DNA of 43,660 nucleotides from Allobosea lupini (GTDB taxonomy: Bacteria > Pseudomonadota > Alphaproteobacteria > Rhizobiales > Beijerinckiaceae): contig NZ_FOAN01000019.1 in the NCBI RefSeq assembly GCF_900109525.1, forward strand, positions 1 through 43,660, given 5' to 3'. A model generated the notes under the pieces. It was given only the letters and a program-made list of their open reading frames with translations. It had not been told where the DNA came from and did no database searches. This document shows, in pieces, positions 1 through 6,682 of the stretch. Position 1 is the first letter of the stretch. Each line of letters opens with the position of its first letter. The translations under genes were made by a program, and so were the position numbers.

Positions 1-95
1 TCCCACTTTCGAGCCGGGTTGAAGGCAGTGGGAAAAATCAGGCGAAAAAGCGCAATGAAATCAATAGGAGACTAGGAAAGTGGTGGGCCGGGCCG
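1..95. repeat. Left copy of 95-bp terminal direct repeat
   Basis: The first 95 bases are identical, base for base, to bases 43566-43660. The right copy starts 10 bp after the integrase stop codon. This is either the overlap of a circular sequence opened here, or the attL/attR pair of an integrated prophage. It does not resemble the 3' end of a tRNA gene. The repeat carries CCCACTTT-type motifs that recur in the phage-specific DNA at 133-194, which favours the repeat being phage (attP-like) sequence. Confidence 0.95.
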
Positions 96-194
96 AAGTG
101 CCTGAAGTGGCCGTAATCAGATAGTTGGCGCCCAGTGGGAAAGAGTTTTCGCCCACCTCTTTTCAGGGGTTTCGGCGTGCCTCTTTCCCACTTT
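1..194. promoter_or_regulatory. Cluster of TTTCCCAC / GTGGGAAA motifs; candidate integrase arm-type sites
   Basis: The non-coding region between the integrase end (across the 95-bp repeat) and the first gene holds repeated short motifs. CAGTGGGAAA occurs at 26-35 and 133-142. TCTTTCCCACTTT occurs at 182-194 and at 43562-43574, where it overlaps the right repeat. GAAAGTGG at 76-83 is the reverse complement of CCACTTTC at 3-10. Multiple short sites in both orientations next to int are typical of integrase arm or Xis binding sites. Assignment as att-region sites is inference. Confidence 0.45.
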
Positions 195-590
195 TCACTC
201 ATCGCCTTCGCCGACACGCCGGCGGCGAACTGGCTCGCTCGGCTCGGCGGGCAGCACGTCCGCCTTGCCGCCTTCGATCAAGGTTAGCCCCGACAGGCTG
301 GGCGGCAGGTCGGGCGGCCGCGGGCTCATCACGTCCGGACAATACGCCCCGCATTTGCGGCCGTACTTCTGCGGCTTCCAGCTGGGATTGAGCGGGTCGT
401 AGGGGCATTCTGACACGAAGGTGCGCAGCACCCGGCCAAGCGGCGCGTTCAATCCGTACTCGATCGCGAGAACTGCCAGGCGGACCTTCGCCTCGCGCGC
501 GCAGTGGTGACAGCGCAGGTGCAGGGCCACCCAGGGATAGTGCCCGATCATCGTCGCCAGCGTGACCGGCCGGCGCTCATGCTTCGTCAT
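195..590 (-). CDS. Hypothetical Cys-rich protein (131 aa), possible zinc binding
   Basis: Encodes a 131-residue protein with a CHHC cluster near residue 28 and further Cys residues around 62, 80 and 84, spaced like metal ligands. The C-terminal third is proline- and arginine-rich and probably disordered. It starts with ATG at 590 and faces away from the SOS-type promoter at 662-693. I recognise no named family; similar short Cys-containing proteins occur in alphaproteobacterial prophages. It is the gene closest to the left repeat, a position where lysogen-expressed accessory genes often sit. Function unknown. Confidence 0.6.
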   Translation of the reverse strand: MTKHERRPVTLATMIGHYPWVALHLRCHHCAREAKVRLAVLAIEYGLNAPLGRVLRTFVSECPYDPLNPSWKPQKYGRKCGAYCPDVMSPRPPDLPPSLSGLTLIEGGKADVLPAEPSEPVRRRRVGEGDE

Positions 591-661
591 CGCCCGATAG
601 CGGCCTTGGCCTCGATCGTCGTCATAAGAGACGTGTCCGGCAACGGAACGGCAGGCATGGC

Positions 662-693
662 TTGCATCCTCGATATGAGAACATTATGAGAAC
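662..693 (+). promoter_or_regulatory. Promoter overlapped by an alphaproteobacterial LexA (SOS) box
   Basis: GAAC at 679-682 and GAAC at 690-693 are separated by exactly 7 bases. On the minus strand this reads GTTC-N7-GTTC, the known LexA box of Alphaproteobacteria. The box lies in a perfect tandem 11-bp repeat TATGAGAACAT (674-684, 685-695). A -35-like TTGCAT (662-667), a 17-bp spacer and a -10-like TATGAG (685-690) place the box across the -10. The start codon of the 84-aa gene follows at 717, with a GGGAG Shine-Dalgarno at 705-709. The sites are seen; LexA control is inferred. Confidence 0.7.
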
Positions 694-716
694 ATACCGT
701 ATCAGGGAGTCAAGTT

Positions 717-971
717 ATGGCCACTGTCGACACGTTCTTCCTCCAGCCCTTCAAGACGCATCGCAAGCGCCTGGTGCCCGGCCAGCGCCTGCCGGCCAAG
801 ACGAAGCATCAAGCTCTGAACGAGGGCGAGCGCCTGGGCCGCACCGCGGAAGGCGTGGCAGTCATCCACGTCACCGCGGATGATGAGACCGGCGAGGTTA
901 GCGCGCTCGACGTGCTCGCCCGACATGGTGCGATTCCGGAGGAGTTCGAAGAGCAGATCAGGGCGCTGTGA
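717..971 (+). CDS. Small protein of unknown function (84 aa) behind the LexA box
   Basis: An 84-residue acidic protein starting at ATG 717, preceded by GGGAG. The middle (residues about 40-65) reads like alternating strand and turn (AVIHVTADDETGEVSALDVL) and the C-terminus is acidic and helical. No family recognised. It lies directly downstream of a promoter whose -10 is covered by a LexA box, so expression after DNA damage is expected. SOS-controlled phage genes include anti-repressors, toxins and mutagenic repair factors; nothing in this sequence decides between them. Confidence 0.65.
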   Translation: MATVDTFFLQPFKTHRKRLVPGQRLPAKTKHQALNEGERLGRTAEGVAVIHVTADDETGEVSALDVLARHGAIPEEFEEQIRAL

Positions 972-1022
972 CCGTTATCGAGGCCGGCCCCGCCAGCAGT
1001 CCAATCTCGGTGGATTGACGGC

Positions 1023-1352
1023 ATGAGCCTGGTCCTGTCCCGCAGCTACCCCGACGATCCGATCCAGGCGAACCGAGAGCACTTCTGGCGCGTGACCAGC
1101 GAAGGCGTCTACGTCGGGTCGATCGTCTACCAGGCATGGCAGCACAGCGCCGTATGGCATTGGACAATACAGGTCCATGACCCTTGCTCAGACCTCGGGA
1201 AGCAAGGCGTCGCTCAGACGCGCGATGATGCGATGAAACAGTTCCGCTCAGCCTGGGACACCTATCGCACTTGGCTTGGCGATGAGCGCTGGCTGCAATG
1301 GATTAGGCACATGGAGCTTGTGGATGCGCGAGCGGGCAAGGGTAGGTATTGA
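1023..1352 (+). CDS. Hypothetical protein (109 aa), Trp-rich
   Basis: 109 residues, starting at ATG 1023, 51 bp after the SOS-type gene and on the same strand. The N-terminal half is strand-rich with hydrophobic and aromatic residues (WRVTSEGVYVGSIVYQ, then WHWTIQV). The second half is a helix with regular Trp and Arg residues (QFRSAWDTYRTWLGDERWLQ). Coding is supported by high third-position GC and by the coherent protein compared with the other frames. Function unknown. It may be co-transcribed with the 84-aa gene upstream. Confidence 0.6.
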   Translation: MSLVLSRSYPDDPIQANREHFWRVTSEGVYVGSIVYQAWQHSAVWHWTIQVHDPCSDLGKQGVAQTRDDAMKQFRSAWDTYRTWLGDERWLQWIRHMELVDARAGKGRY

Positions 1353-1522
1353 GGCTCAGGCCAGCCTGTAGACAGCAGCTTCGTCCGCCTTCTCCCCGCA
1401 TCAGCACCCTCGATGCGGCAGTCGCGCAGCTCGTCAGCGAGATCGAGCGTTATAGGCAAAGCACCTGCACAAGCCCAGGCCGCCACGAGCGCTTCAAGTC
1501 CGCACTTGACTTTATCGATTAG
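1349..1522 (+). CDS. Possible small ORF with TTG start (57 aa)
   Basis: A TTG at 1349 overlaps the TGA stop of the preceding gene (TTGA), the same kind of junction seen as ATGA or GTGA elsewhere in this phage. A purine-rich AAGGGTAGG lies just upstream. The frame runs 57 codons to TAG at 1520-1522. Its second half reads like an amphipathic helix (TLDAAVAQLVSEIERYRQ) followed by GRHERFKSALDFID. It could also be the remnant of a longer gene. Rated low because of the rare start codon and short length. Confidence 0.25.
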   Translation: MRLRPACRQQLRPPSPRISTLDAAVAQLVSEIERYRQSTCTSPGRHERFKSALDFID

Positions 1523-1570
1523 TATCGCTTCCAATCACCGCATCTGTTTAATTCCTTACAGTAGACAAAG

Positions 1571-2557
1571 ATGATGCAGGAAAGAGAAGAGTACAACAGT
1601 CCATTCTACGAATTAATGGACTCAATATATTCGGACATCCCTCTTGACCAGGAGTTTTACCAAAGCAAGCCGTTGCTCGCGCACTATTCTTCGTTGGCAA
1701 ATATCGAGTCCATCTTGAATTCGAGAGAAGTTTGGCTTGCCAATCCGACCCTTATGAACGACCGGGAAGAGCTAGAGTATGGCTTAGACAAGGCCATGGA
1801 CGTGATGATTGAAAGCAAAGATATCGCGGCAGCATTTAATAACGCGGAGTTCCATCGAAAATTTATTTCATATCTTGAATTCAAATACAAATATTTCCGA
1901 GATGAACACTTCCCAGATACGTATATATTCTGCCTCTCGCAAATCGGCGAGGACGAAGTAGATGGGCGGCTTTCAATGTGGCGCGCCTATGGATTTGATG
2001 GAAACGGGGCAGCGATCGTATTCGACACAAGTAAAATTAGCCCGTCACCGGATGCGACGCCGCTAAGAATTGTTAAGGTTGAATATAAATCAAATATCGA
2101 ACGAGACAAATGGTTGACGGCCAAAGCGCTAGAAATCGCTAAGATAATTCAATCTAATCCAGTTGACGCTCGCGACATCTTTGCGATTGCGTATCAATCA
2201 TTCGAGCGCCTCAAGCTGGCTGCTCTAGTAACTAAACATATAGGATTTGCTGAAGAGCAAGAGTGGCGCGTAATGTTTACTCCTGATATTAAGGATGAAC
2301 GATTTGACGAAATGAAATCGTATTATAACGGACCAAATGGCATCGAGCCTAGATTGAAGTTGAATTTTGATAAACTTGAAAAAATGTCGGATGGAGACAC
2401 TAAGTTCGGCGATATAGTTTGTAATTTTATCCTTGGACCTACACGCTCTAGCAATCTAAATCTGATCAGTTTTAGGAGAATGCTTGAGCGATATGGTCTT
2501 GGGCACCTGAAAGACAAGGTTGCGGTGTCGACGATCCCATATCGCAGTAAAGCGTAA
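1571..2557 (+). CDS. DUF2971-family protein (328 aa), AT-rich accessory gene
   Basis: The N-terminal pattern LAHYSSLANIESILNSREV, followed by WLANPTLMNDREE, is the signature of the DUF2971 family: an aromatic/Ser-Thr motif, then a segment ending in a conserved Asn-Asp. Further conserved-looking points are FCLSQ near residue 118, LSMWRAYG near 132, and an EEQEWRVMF segment near 230 with a possible catalytic or structural Glu. The layout recalls ADP-ribosyltransferase-like enzymes, but that is inference; the biochemical activity is not established. Base composition is strikingly AT-rich against the GC-rich phage, with many ATA, TAT and AAT codons, pointing to recent acquisition. It stands at the distal edge of the accessory arm, immediately before the late-operon terminator, a typical place for a lysogenic conversion or defence gene. 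Confidence 0.75.
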   Translation: MMQEREEYNSPFYELMDSIYSDIPLDQEFYQSKPLLAHYSSLANIESILNSREVWLANPTLMNDREELEYGLDKAMDVMIESKDIAAAFNNAEFHRKFISYLEFKYKYFRDEHFPDTYIFCLSQIGEDEVDGRLSMWRAYGFDGNGAAIVFDTSKISPSPDATPLRIVKVEYKSNIERDKWLTAKALEIAKIIQSNPVDARDIFAIAYQSFERLKLAALVTKHIGFAEEQEWRVMFTPDIKDERFDEMKSYYNGPNGIEPRLKLNFDKLEKMSDGDTKFGDIVCNFILGPTRSSNLNLISFRRMLERYGLGHLKDKVAVSTIPYRSKA

Positions 2558-2596
2558 CCGTCAGACATCTCGCTCCATTACCGCACGGTCAGCAGG

Positions 2597-2634
2597 AAAA
2601 AAAAGGCCCGGCCCCGCGCGAGCGAGACCGGGCC
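2597..2634 (-). terminator. Rho-independent terminator ending the late operon
   Basis: Read on the minus strand, a GGCCCGG / CCGGGCC stem (2634-2628 and 2611-2605) closes a 16-base GC-rich loop and is followed directly by eight T residues (2604-2597). It lies 80 bp beyond the last leftward gene (stop at 2714) and 40 bp beyond the converging DUF2971 gene, so it separates the late operon from the accessory arm. There is no U-tract in the plus direction. Confidence 0.85.
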
Positions 2635-2713
2635 AGTCTAGGGAGGAAACGCCCAAGGAGGGCAGCCGGTTACGCCGGCCAGGCGATCGCAGGGCGGATG
2701 CCCGGCAATTCCA

Positions 2714-3106
2714 TCACGTCCGTCGGCGCGGCGCGGGTTCGCGCTTCTGGCCGGCTTCGTAGCCCTTGCGCCACTGGCGGTAGTCCTGCCGATCCTCGGC
2801 ATCCTCCGCGAGGATCTGGCGTATCGTCCCCAACTCGTCGGCGCACCGGCCGGTCTCTTCGGCCTCCTTCTCCTGCGCCAGTGCGAGGCGAAGGACGCCG
2901 GTCGCCAATTCCTTGACGGCCGTCATGTCGGCGATGCTGGCCGCCTGCAGCACGACATCTTTCCCGGTGACCGGCGGCTCGCGCTTGCCGGCGATGTAGC
3001 CGCTCCGGCCGAGGAAGACGAAGCCGATGCCGACGCCGAGCATGACCAGCATCTGCAGGCCGGGCGGAAGGGCGGCGATCCATTCAAAGCCCGGCGGCAT
3101 CGGCAT
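2714..3106 (-). CDS. Membrane-anchored coiled-coil protein (130 aa), possible lysis accessory protein
   Basis: I choose ATG 3106 because GAGAAAGC lies just upstream and the start overlaps the end of the previous gene. A single hydrophobic segment (about residues 16-34, GLQMLVMLGVGIGFVFLG) is followed by a charged helical region rich in Glu, Asp, Arg and Gln (residues about 60-120) and a basic tail. One N-terminal membrane anchor plus a long helical domain, in the lysis cassette after holin and endolysin, is the architecture of an inner-membrane spanin. No outer-membrane spanin lipoprotein is seen beside it, so the role stays open. It is the last gene before the terminator. Confidence 0.65.
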   Translation of the reverse strand: MPMPPGFEWIAALPPGLQMLVMLGVGIGFVFLGRSGYIAGKREPPVTGKDVVLQAASIADMTAVKELATGVLRLALAQEKEAEETGRCADELGTIRQILAEDAEDRQDYRQWRKGYEAGQKREPAPRRRT

Positions 3107-3551
3107 GTGCTTTCTCGGCCCGGCCGGCGTCGGTCCAGACGCGCCGGATATTGTAGGCGTCGAGCCCGAGAACCACGCCGGCATAGCAGACGATCAGCAG
3201 CGGGCGATCGGTTGCGAGGAAGCCGGCGAAGACCGGGAACCAGACGCCACATGACAGGAAGGCGCAGGCGCCGCGCACATGCGGCGACCATCGCCCGTAC
3301 CAGGTGCCGGCAAACGTGCCGTTGACGACAAGTGCGACGAGCCGGAGCGCGCCGATCAGGATGCAGGCCCAGCCCCAGACGAGCTCGTCGGCAATCTTCG
3401 CCAGCCCGCCATAGCTCAGCGAAGCGTCGAAGAGCGCCGGGTACTGCAAGAAGAGCGAACCGAGCCAGATCAGCAGCGCTGCGAAGCCCCACTCGCTGGC
3501 TCGCGCCGGGAAATGGTCGGTGATGCCGCGCGCGACGCGGACGATGATCAT
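3084..3551 (-). CDS. Polytopic membrane protein (155 aa) of the lysis region
   Basis: About four hydrophobic segments are visible: residues 21-38, 58-78, 93-110 and 115-135. The middle motif (ELVWGWACILIGALRLVALV, then NGTF) and WSPHVRGACAFLS recur, as far as I recall, in unnamed membrane proteins of proteobacterial siphoviruses. It overlaps the next gene by 23 bp and follows the holin by 15 bp. It could be a second holin or antiholin; function is not established. Confidence 0.7.
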   Translation of the reverse strand: MIIVRVARGITDHFPARASEWGFAALLIWLGSLFLQYPALFDASLSYGGLAKIADELVWGWACILIGALRLVALVVNGTFAGTWYGRWSPHVRGACAFLSCGVWFPVFAGFLATDRPLLIVCYAGVVLGLDAYNIRRVWTDAGRAEKAHADAAGL

Positions 3552-3566
3552 CGGCGAGGCCAGCGG

Positions 3567-3839
3567 TCAGCGCGCGACGACGGTGGCGGGGTCGTCGACC
3601 TTGGCCGCGATCTCCGCCGTGGTGACGATCTTGGCCACTTCGGGCAGTGCTGCGGCAGTCGCGACCAGGCCGGCCTTACGGCGCACGTACAGGCCATACG
3701 CCGCCGTCAGGATCGTGATCACCGCCCCGACAATCGCCTCGAGCGTGCCGCTATCCAGATAGCCTTTCGTCACGAGGCCGCCGCCGACGGCAAGGAGGAT
3801 CTGGCGCAGGAAGCTCCAGAACTGAACGTTGTTGATCAT
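3567..3839 (-). CDS. Putative phage holin, Pam3-gp28-like (90 aa)
   Basis: Two hydrophobic helices (about residues 10-25 and 34-52), with a short glycine turn, are followed by the basic segment YVRRKAGLVATAAALPEV and a soluble tail. This matches my recollection of the Pam3-gp28 family of putative holins, small proteins that permeabilise the inner membrane and release the endolysin. ATG 3839 is preferred over 3851 because GGAGAG lies 6 bases upstream of it. The gene follows the endolysin, which has no signal peptide and therefore needs a holin. Confidence 0.75.
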   Translation of the reverse strand: MINNVQFWSFLRQILLAVGGGLVTKGYLDSGTLEAIVGAVITILTAAYGLYVRRKAGLVATAAALPEVAKIVTTAEIAAKVDDPATVVAR

Positions 3840-3929
3840 GCTGCTCTCCATGCTGCTGCTGGTGGTGAAGTCGGTTCGCGGAAAGCGAGAGACGTCAGTG
3901 GATGACTGATGGCCGCCGGCGGGATCAGC

Positions 3930-4631
3930 TCAGGCGGCGACCTTGATCGGCGCGGCGTCGGTCGAGCGCGCCTTTGGCAGCCGGGTCGCATATGGCGTCA
4001 TGAATTGGTCGGCCTCGGCCGTACGCCGCGACAAAATCTCTGGCGGCTTGCGCCAGGCCAGGATGGCAGCGCGGATTTGCGATGCAGGAGCGCCAGCGTT
4101 GATCAGCTTGACGAAACTCGACTTCATCAGCCCGCCGGTGCCGATGTTGTAGCAGATCGAGGTGAGTGCATCGAACTGGTGATCGGCAAGCGGCACGGTG
4201 ACAGCGCGCCGGACGGCATCTTCGTACTGGACGATGTCGCGGGCGAAGATGGCATCACACTCCGCTCGTGTGATCGTCAGGCCCCGATATGGCACCGGAG
4301 CGCCGGCGGCCGCGGTGTGGCCGATGCCGATCGTCCAGACCCCGACGCTGTCGATATAGGCGGTCAGGCGCCGCGCCTCGCGCGCGATCAGCGCATCGAG
4401 GCCGATCGCGGAGGTGGACTGGCGCGGTGGCGCGGGCGCAGCCTGGCTGGGTTCCTGCGCTGCTCCCAACGCTGTGGCAGTCTTCGGCCCAGCGATGCCG
4501 TCAGGATAAAGCCCTGCGCCCCGCTGGAACGCGGCAACGGCAGCCTTCGTGGCCGGCCCAATGATGCCGTCGATCGAGCCCCTATAGAAGCCGAGCGCGA
4601 GCAGCGCCCGCTGGAGAGCGGTCGTGTCCAT
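3930..4631 (-). CDS. Endolysin: PG-binding domain plus GH24 lysozyme (233 aa)
   Basis: Starts at ATG 4631 with GGAGCA upstream. Residues 1-56 form a peptidoglycan-binding (PG_binding_1) repeat with the hallmark IDGIIGPATKAAVAAFQ. A Pro/Ala linker leads to a T4/P22-type lysozyme domain from about residue 78. The catalytic spacing of phage lysozymes is kept: Glu85, Asp94 and Thr100 in the segment ending GVWTIGIGHT (T4: Glu11, Asp20, Thr26). It should cleave the MurNAc-GlcNAc bond. There is no signal peptide or SAR anchor, so export depends on the holin. A terminator hairpin sits 20 bp upstream, so expression needs read-through of the late transcript or its own promoter. Confidence 0.92.
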   Translation of the reverse strand: MDTTALQRALLALGFYRGSIDGIIGPATKAAVAAFQRGAGLYPDGIAGPKTATALGAAQEPSQAAPAPPRQSTSAIGLDALIAREARRLTAYIDSVGVWTIGIGHTAAAGAPVPYRGLTITRAECDAIFARDIVQYEDAVRRAVTVPLADHQFDALTSICYNIGTGGLMKSSFVKLINAGAPASQIRAAILAWRKPPEILSRRTAEADQFMTPYATRLPKARSTDAAPIKVAA

Positions 4632-4650
4632 GGTGTATGCTCCGGATACG

Positions 4651-4671
4651 AAAAAGCCGCCCGAAGGCGGC
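4651..4671 (-). terminator. Intrinsic terminator between tail genes and lysis cassette
   Basis: On the minus strand: GCCGCC (4671-4666), tetraloop TTCG, GGCGGC (4661-4656), then five T residues (4655-4651). A GC-only 6-bp stem with a UUCG loop and U-tract is a canonical Rho-independent terminator. It lies inside the late operon, before the endolysin, and would shut off the lysis genes unless RNA polymerase is antiterminated. Confidence 0.75.
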
Positions 4672-4701
4672 GGACATTGCGGCGCTGGCAGGCCTTGCGG
4701 C

Positions 4702-5106
4702 CTAGTAAGTCGGCGCCAGGACCTCATTGGCGCGGGTCGCGCCAAGCGCGGCTTCGACGCCGGCGCGCAGGGCGGGATAATCCGCATCCGCGGTATCGAG
4801 GAACTGCGCGGCCTCGAAGACCCGGCGCAGGCGCAGCGGTGCGGCCTGCAGCGCAGCATCCACCGCCTCGGCCTCTTCGTCGGTCAGCCGGCGCCAGACC
4901 TCCGCCTTGGGGATGCGGGTGAAGGTCGGCGCCGACGGCGGCACATAGAGCGCGATCGTCAATCCGGTTGCGAGCGCGGCGTCGAAATAAGGCTCGCCCG
5001 GCTCTGCCGGGAAAGAGACCTCGCAAGGCCCGGCGGTGCCGTGAAGAGCGTCCCCGTCAGCCAAAACCGCGGCGATCGAAGTCTCGGAAATATAGCGCAG
5101 TTCCAT
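4702..5106 (-). CDS. Probable tail fibre assembly/chaperone-like protein (134 aa)
   Basis: ATG 5106 follows the stop of the fibre gene with a TGACATG junction, indicating translational coupling. The N-terminal half is strand-rich (LRYISETSIAAVLADGDAL). The C-terminal half has the WRRLTDEEAEAVDAAL type helix, common in small proteins encoded right after tail fibres that help fibre folding or attachment. No precise family recognised; the assignment rests on position and layout. Acidic, no membrane segments. Confidence 0.55.
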   Translation of the reverse strand: MELRYISETSIAAVLADGDALHGTAGPCEVSFPAEPGEPYFDAALATGLTIALYVPPSAPTFTRIPKAEVWRRLTDEEAEAVDAALQAAPLRLRRVFEAAQFLDTADADYPALRAGVEAALGATRANEVLAPTY

Positions 5107-5107
5107 G

Positions 5108-6475
5108 TCAAAGCTCCGCGTCGAAAGCGATCCAATGGTTCGCGGAAATGCGAACGATAACTCCCGTCGGCACCGCATACGAACCCGAGGTGGTAATGAT
5201 AAGGTCGATACCGGAACGTCCAGCGGGCGAAGTCCCTGTGATCGCAACGGCAGTTGTGGCCCCCGTGCCGCCTGCCGAGTCAGCAGCGATCTGCGCGACA
5301 GACGATAAAGAGAGAACAGGGATAGCGCGCATGGGAACGGGAAGCGGTACAAAAGCGAGACAAGTCAGGGAAGAGGTCGACATCCCAGAGCCAACGGTAA
5401 ACCTTCCCGTCTCGCCGAAGCGCACGTAATAGCGCTGGCACAGCATCAGCTCGAGACCATAGGGACGGATCTCGAACGCTGTCGGAATGACGCCGAATTC
5501 AACCTGAACGGATCCGACCGATCCCCCAGAGAATGCCACGGTACAGTTGGTGCCTTGGGTCAGCGTGAACGTCTCGCCCTTCGTCTTGGCGACCCCGTCG
5601 ACCGTGCAAGTGGCATTGCCAACCCAATTGATCACGTAGGTGCCGCCGTAGGCGATGCTGGCGCCCTCGATGATCTGCACGAGAGAGCCAGCCGAGATCG
5701 TCGCATTTCCGCCTGATGCGGTGAAGGTCACGCCCGAGGCGCCAGCTTTCCAGCGGTCGAAGGTGTAGACGCCGGCGCCGACTGCGGAGCCTCCATAGGC
5801 CCGCTGGTTGAACCTGAAATCGCCGTTGATGATCAGATTGCGCAGGCCGGATTGCGCCAAGCCGAGGGCAGACAGGGTCGCGCGTGCTGCGGCCGCGTCG
5901 GCGTCGTCGACGAGAGTCCTCCCAAAGGCCGACAGGACCGCGGGGTCGATCGTCAGGGTCGCGCCGGAGCCGGAAGCGACGATGTCGCCCCTGTCCCCGT
6001 CGAGAATGAACGACGTCACGCTCCAGCGCGAGACGCCATCCGACACCAGGTCCCAGCGCCCGCCCGGCGTGGAGCAGACCAGCGACGTCGCGCCGTTGAT
6101 CGTATCGGACCCCGCGCGCGCAATGGTCAGGGTGTTTGCGCCGTTGATGGCAGGCAAGGTGTCGAAGAACGTGATCGTCCGGCCGGCGGAGACGGCGTTG
6201 GCGGCCGGCAGTGTGCCGGTGCGCGGCGCGGTGAACGCCGTATTGGACACGACCATCCGGTCGGTGATCTGGAAGCTGAAGTTGGTATTGCCGACGGCGC
6301 GCAGCACCTCGCTCGAAACCTCATCGAGGCGCGCCACCTTGATGCCGCCAGTCGTCGCCCCGTCGTGGCCAACCCAGCGCTTCTCATCGGTAATCCAGGT
6401 GAGTTCACCGGGCGCGCCGACAAAACCCGAGTGCGCCGCGGCCGTGCCACGGCGATGCTGGACCTGAATGGCCAT
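5108..6475 (-). CDS. Tail fibre / receptor-binding protein (455 aa)
   Basis: The N-terminus (IQVQHRRGTAAAHSGFVGA, then GELTWITDEKRWVGHDG) is the short repeat motif found at the base of many phage fibres and in Mtd-like N-terminal domains. It is followed by Ser/Thr/Gly/Ala-rich beta-structure (residues 60-200). From about residue 212 (GLRNLIINGDFRFNQRAYGG) begins a C-terminal receptor-binding type domain, with FDRWKAG and ending around LELMLCQRYYVRFGETG and NHWIAFDAEL. It should contact the host surface. It overlaps or abuts both neighbours in the late operon. Confidence 0.8.
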   Translation of the reverse strand: MAIQVQHRRGTAAAHSGFVGAPGELTWITDEKRWVGHDGATTGGIKVARLDEVSSEVLRAVGNTNFSFQITDRMVVSNTAFTAPRTGTLPAANAVSAGRTITFFDTLPAINGANTLTIARAGSDTINGATSLVCSTPGGRWDLVSDGVSRWSVTSFILDGDRGDIVASGSGATLTIDPAVLSAFGRTLVDDADAAAARATLSALGLAQSGLRNLIINGDFRFNQRAYGGSAVGAGVYTFDRWKAGASGVTFTASGGNATISAGSLVQIIEGASIAYGGTYVINWVGNATCTVDGVAKTKGETFTLTQGTNCTVAFSGGSVGSVQVEFGVIPTAFEIRPYGLELMLCQRYYVRFGETGRFTVGSGMSTSSLTCLAFVPLPVPMRAIPVLSLSSVAQIAADSAGGTGATTAVAITGTSPAGRSGIDLIITTSGSYAVPTGVIVRISANHWIAFDAEL

Positions 6476-6478
6476 TGT

Positions 6479-6682
6479 TTAATCCTCGTGGATGGCGTTG
6501 AAGGCGAGCTCAACCAACCGCGCATGCGCTGGCTGCAGGCCCGAGATCCTGATCTGGTCGCGTCCGGAGTGGATCACGAGCAGGACGACGCCAGGGTCGT
6601 CCTCCGCGACGCAGAGTTCGGCAGCGATCGAATCCGCTGCGCCGTCGACATCGACGACGAGCCCAGTCATCTCGTCGCTCAT
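6479..6682 (-). CDS. Hypothetical small protein between fibre genes (67 aa)
   Basis: ATG 6682 overlaps the TGA of the upstream gene (ATGA) and its stop is 3 bp before the next fibre gene, so it is tightly packed in the tail operon. Acidic, with a hydrophobic strand (GVVLLVIHSG) followed by RDQIRISGLQPAHARLVELA. No family recognised. Probably a tail tip or fibre accessory protein, by position only. Confidence 0.6.
   Translation of the reverse strand: MSDEMTGLVVDVDGAADSIAAELCVAEDDPGVVLLVIHSGRDQIRISGLQPAHARLVELAFNAIHED

Noticed and set aside
1..95. tRNA 3' end as attachment site
   Set aside because: The repeat lacks a T-arm (GGTTCRANYCC) and an acceptor-stem pattern; no tRNA gene was found anywhere in the window.
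1500..1570. Promoter for the DUF2971 gene from TTGACT at 1506
   Set aside because: No acceptable -10 hexamer at 16-18 bp; the region is AT-rich and a promoter is likely, but I cannot place it.
3909..4922. Long plus-strand frame of 337 codons
   Set aside because: Antisense to the endolysin and the following tail gene; low-complexity Arg/Gly/Ala content typical of shadow frames in GC-rich DNA.
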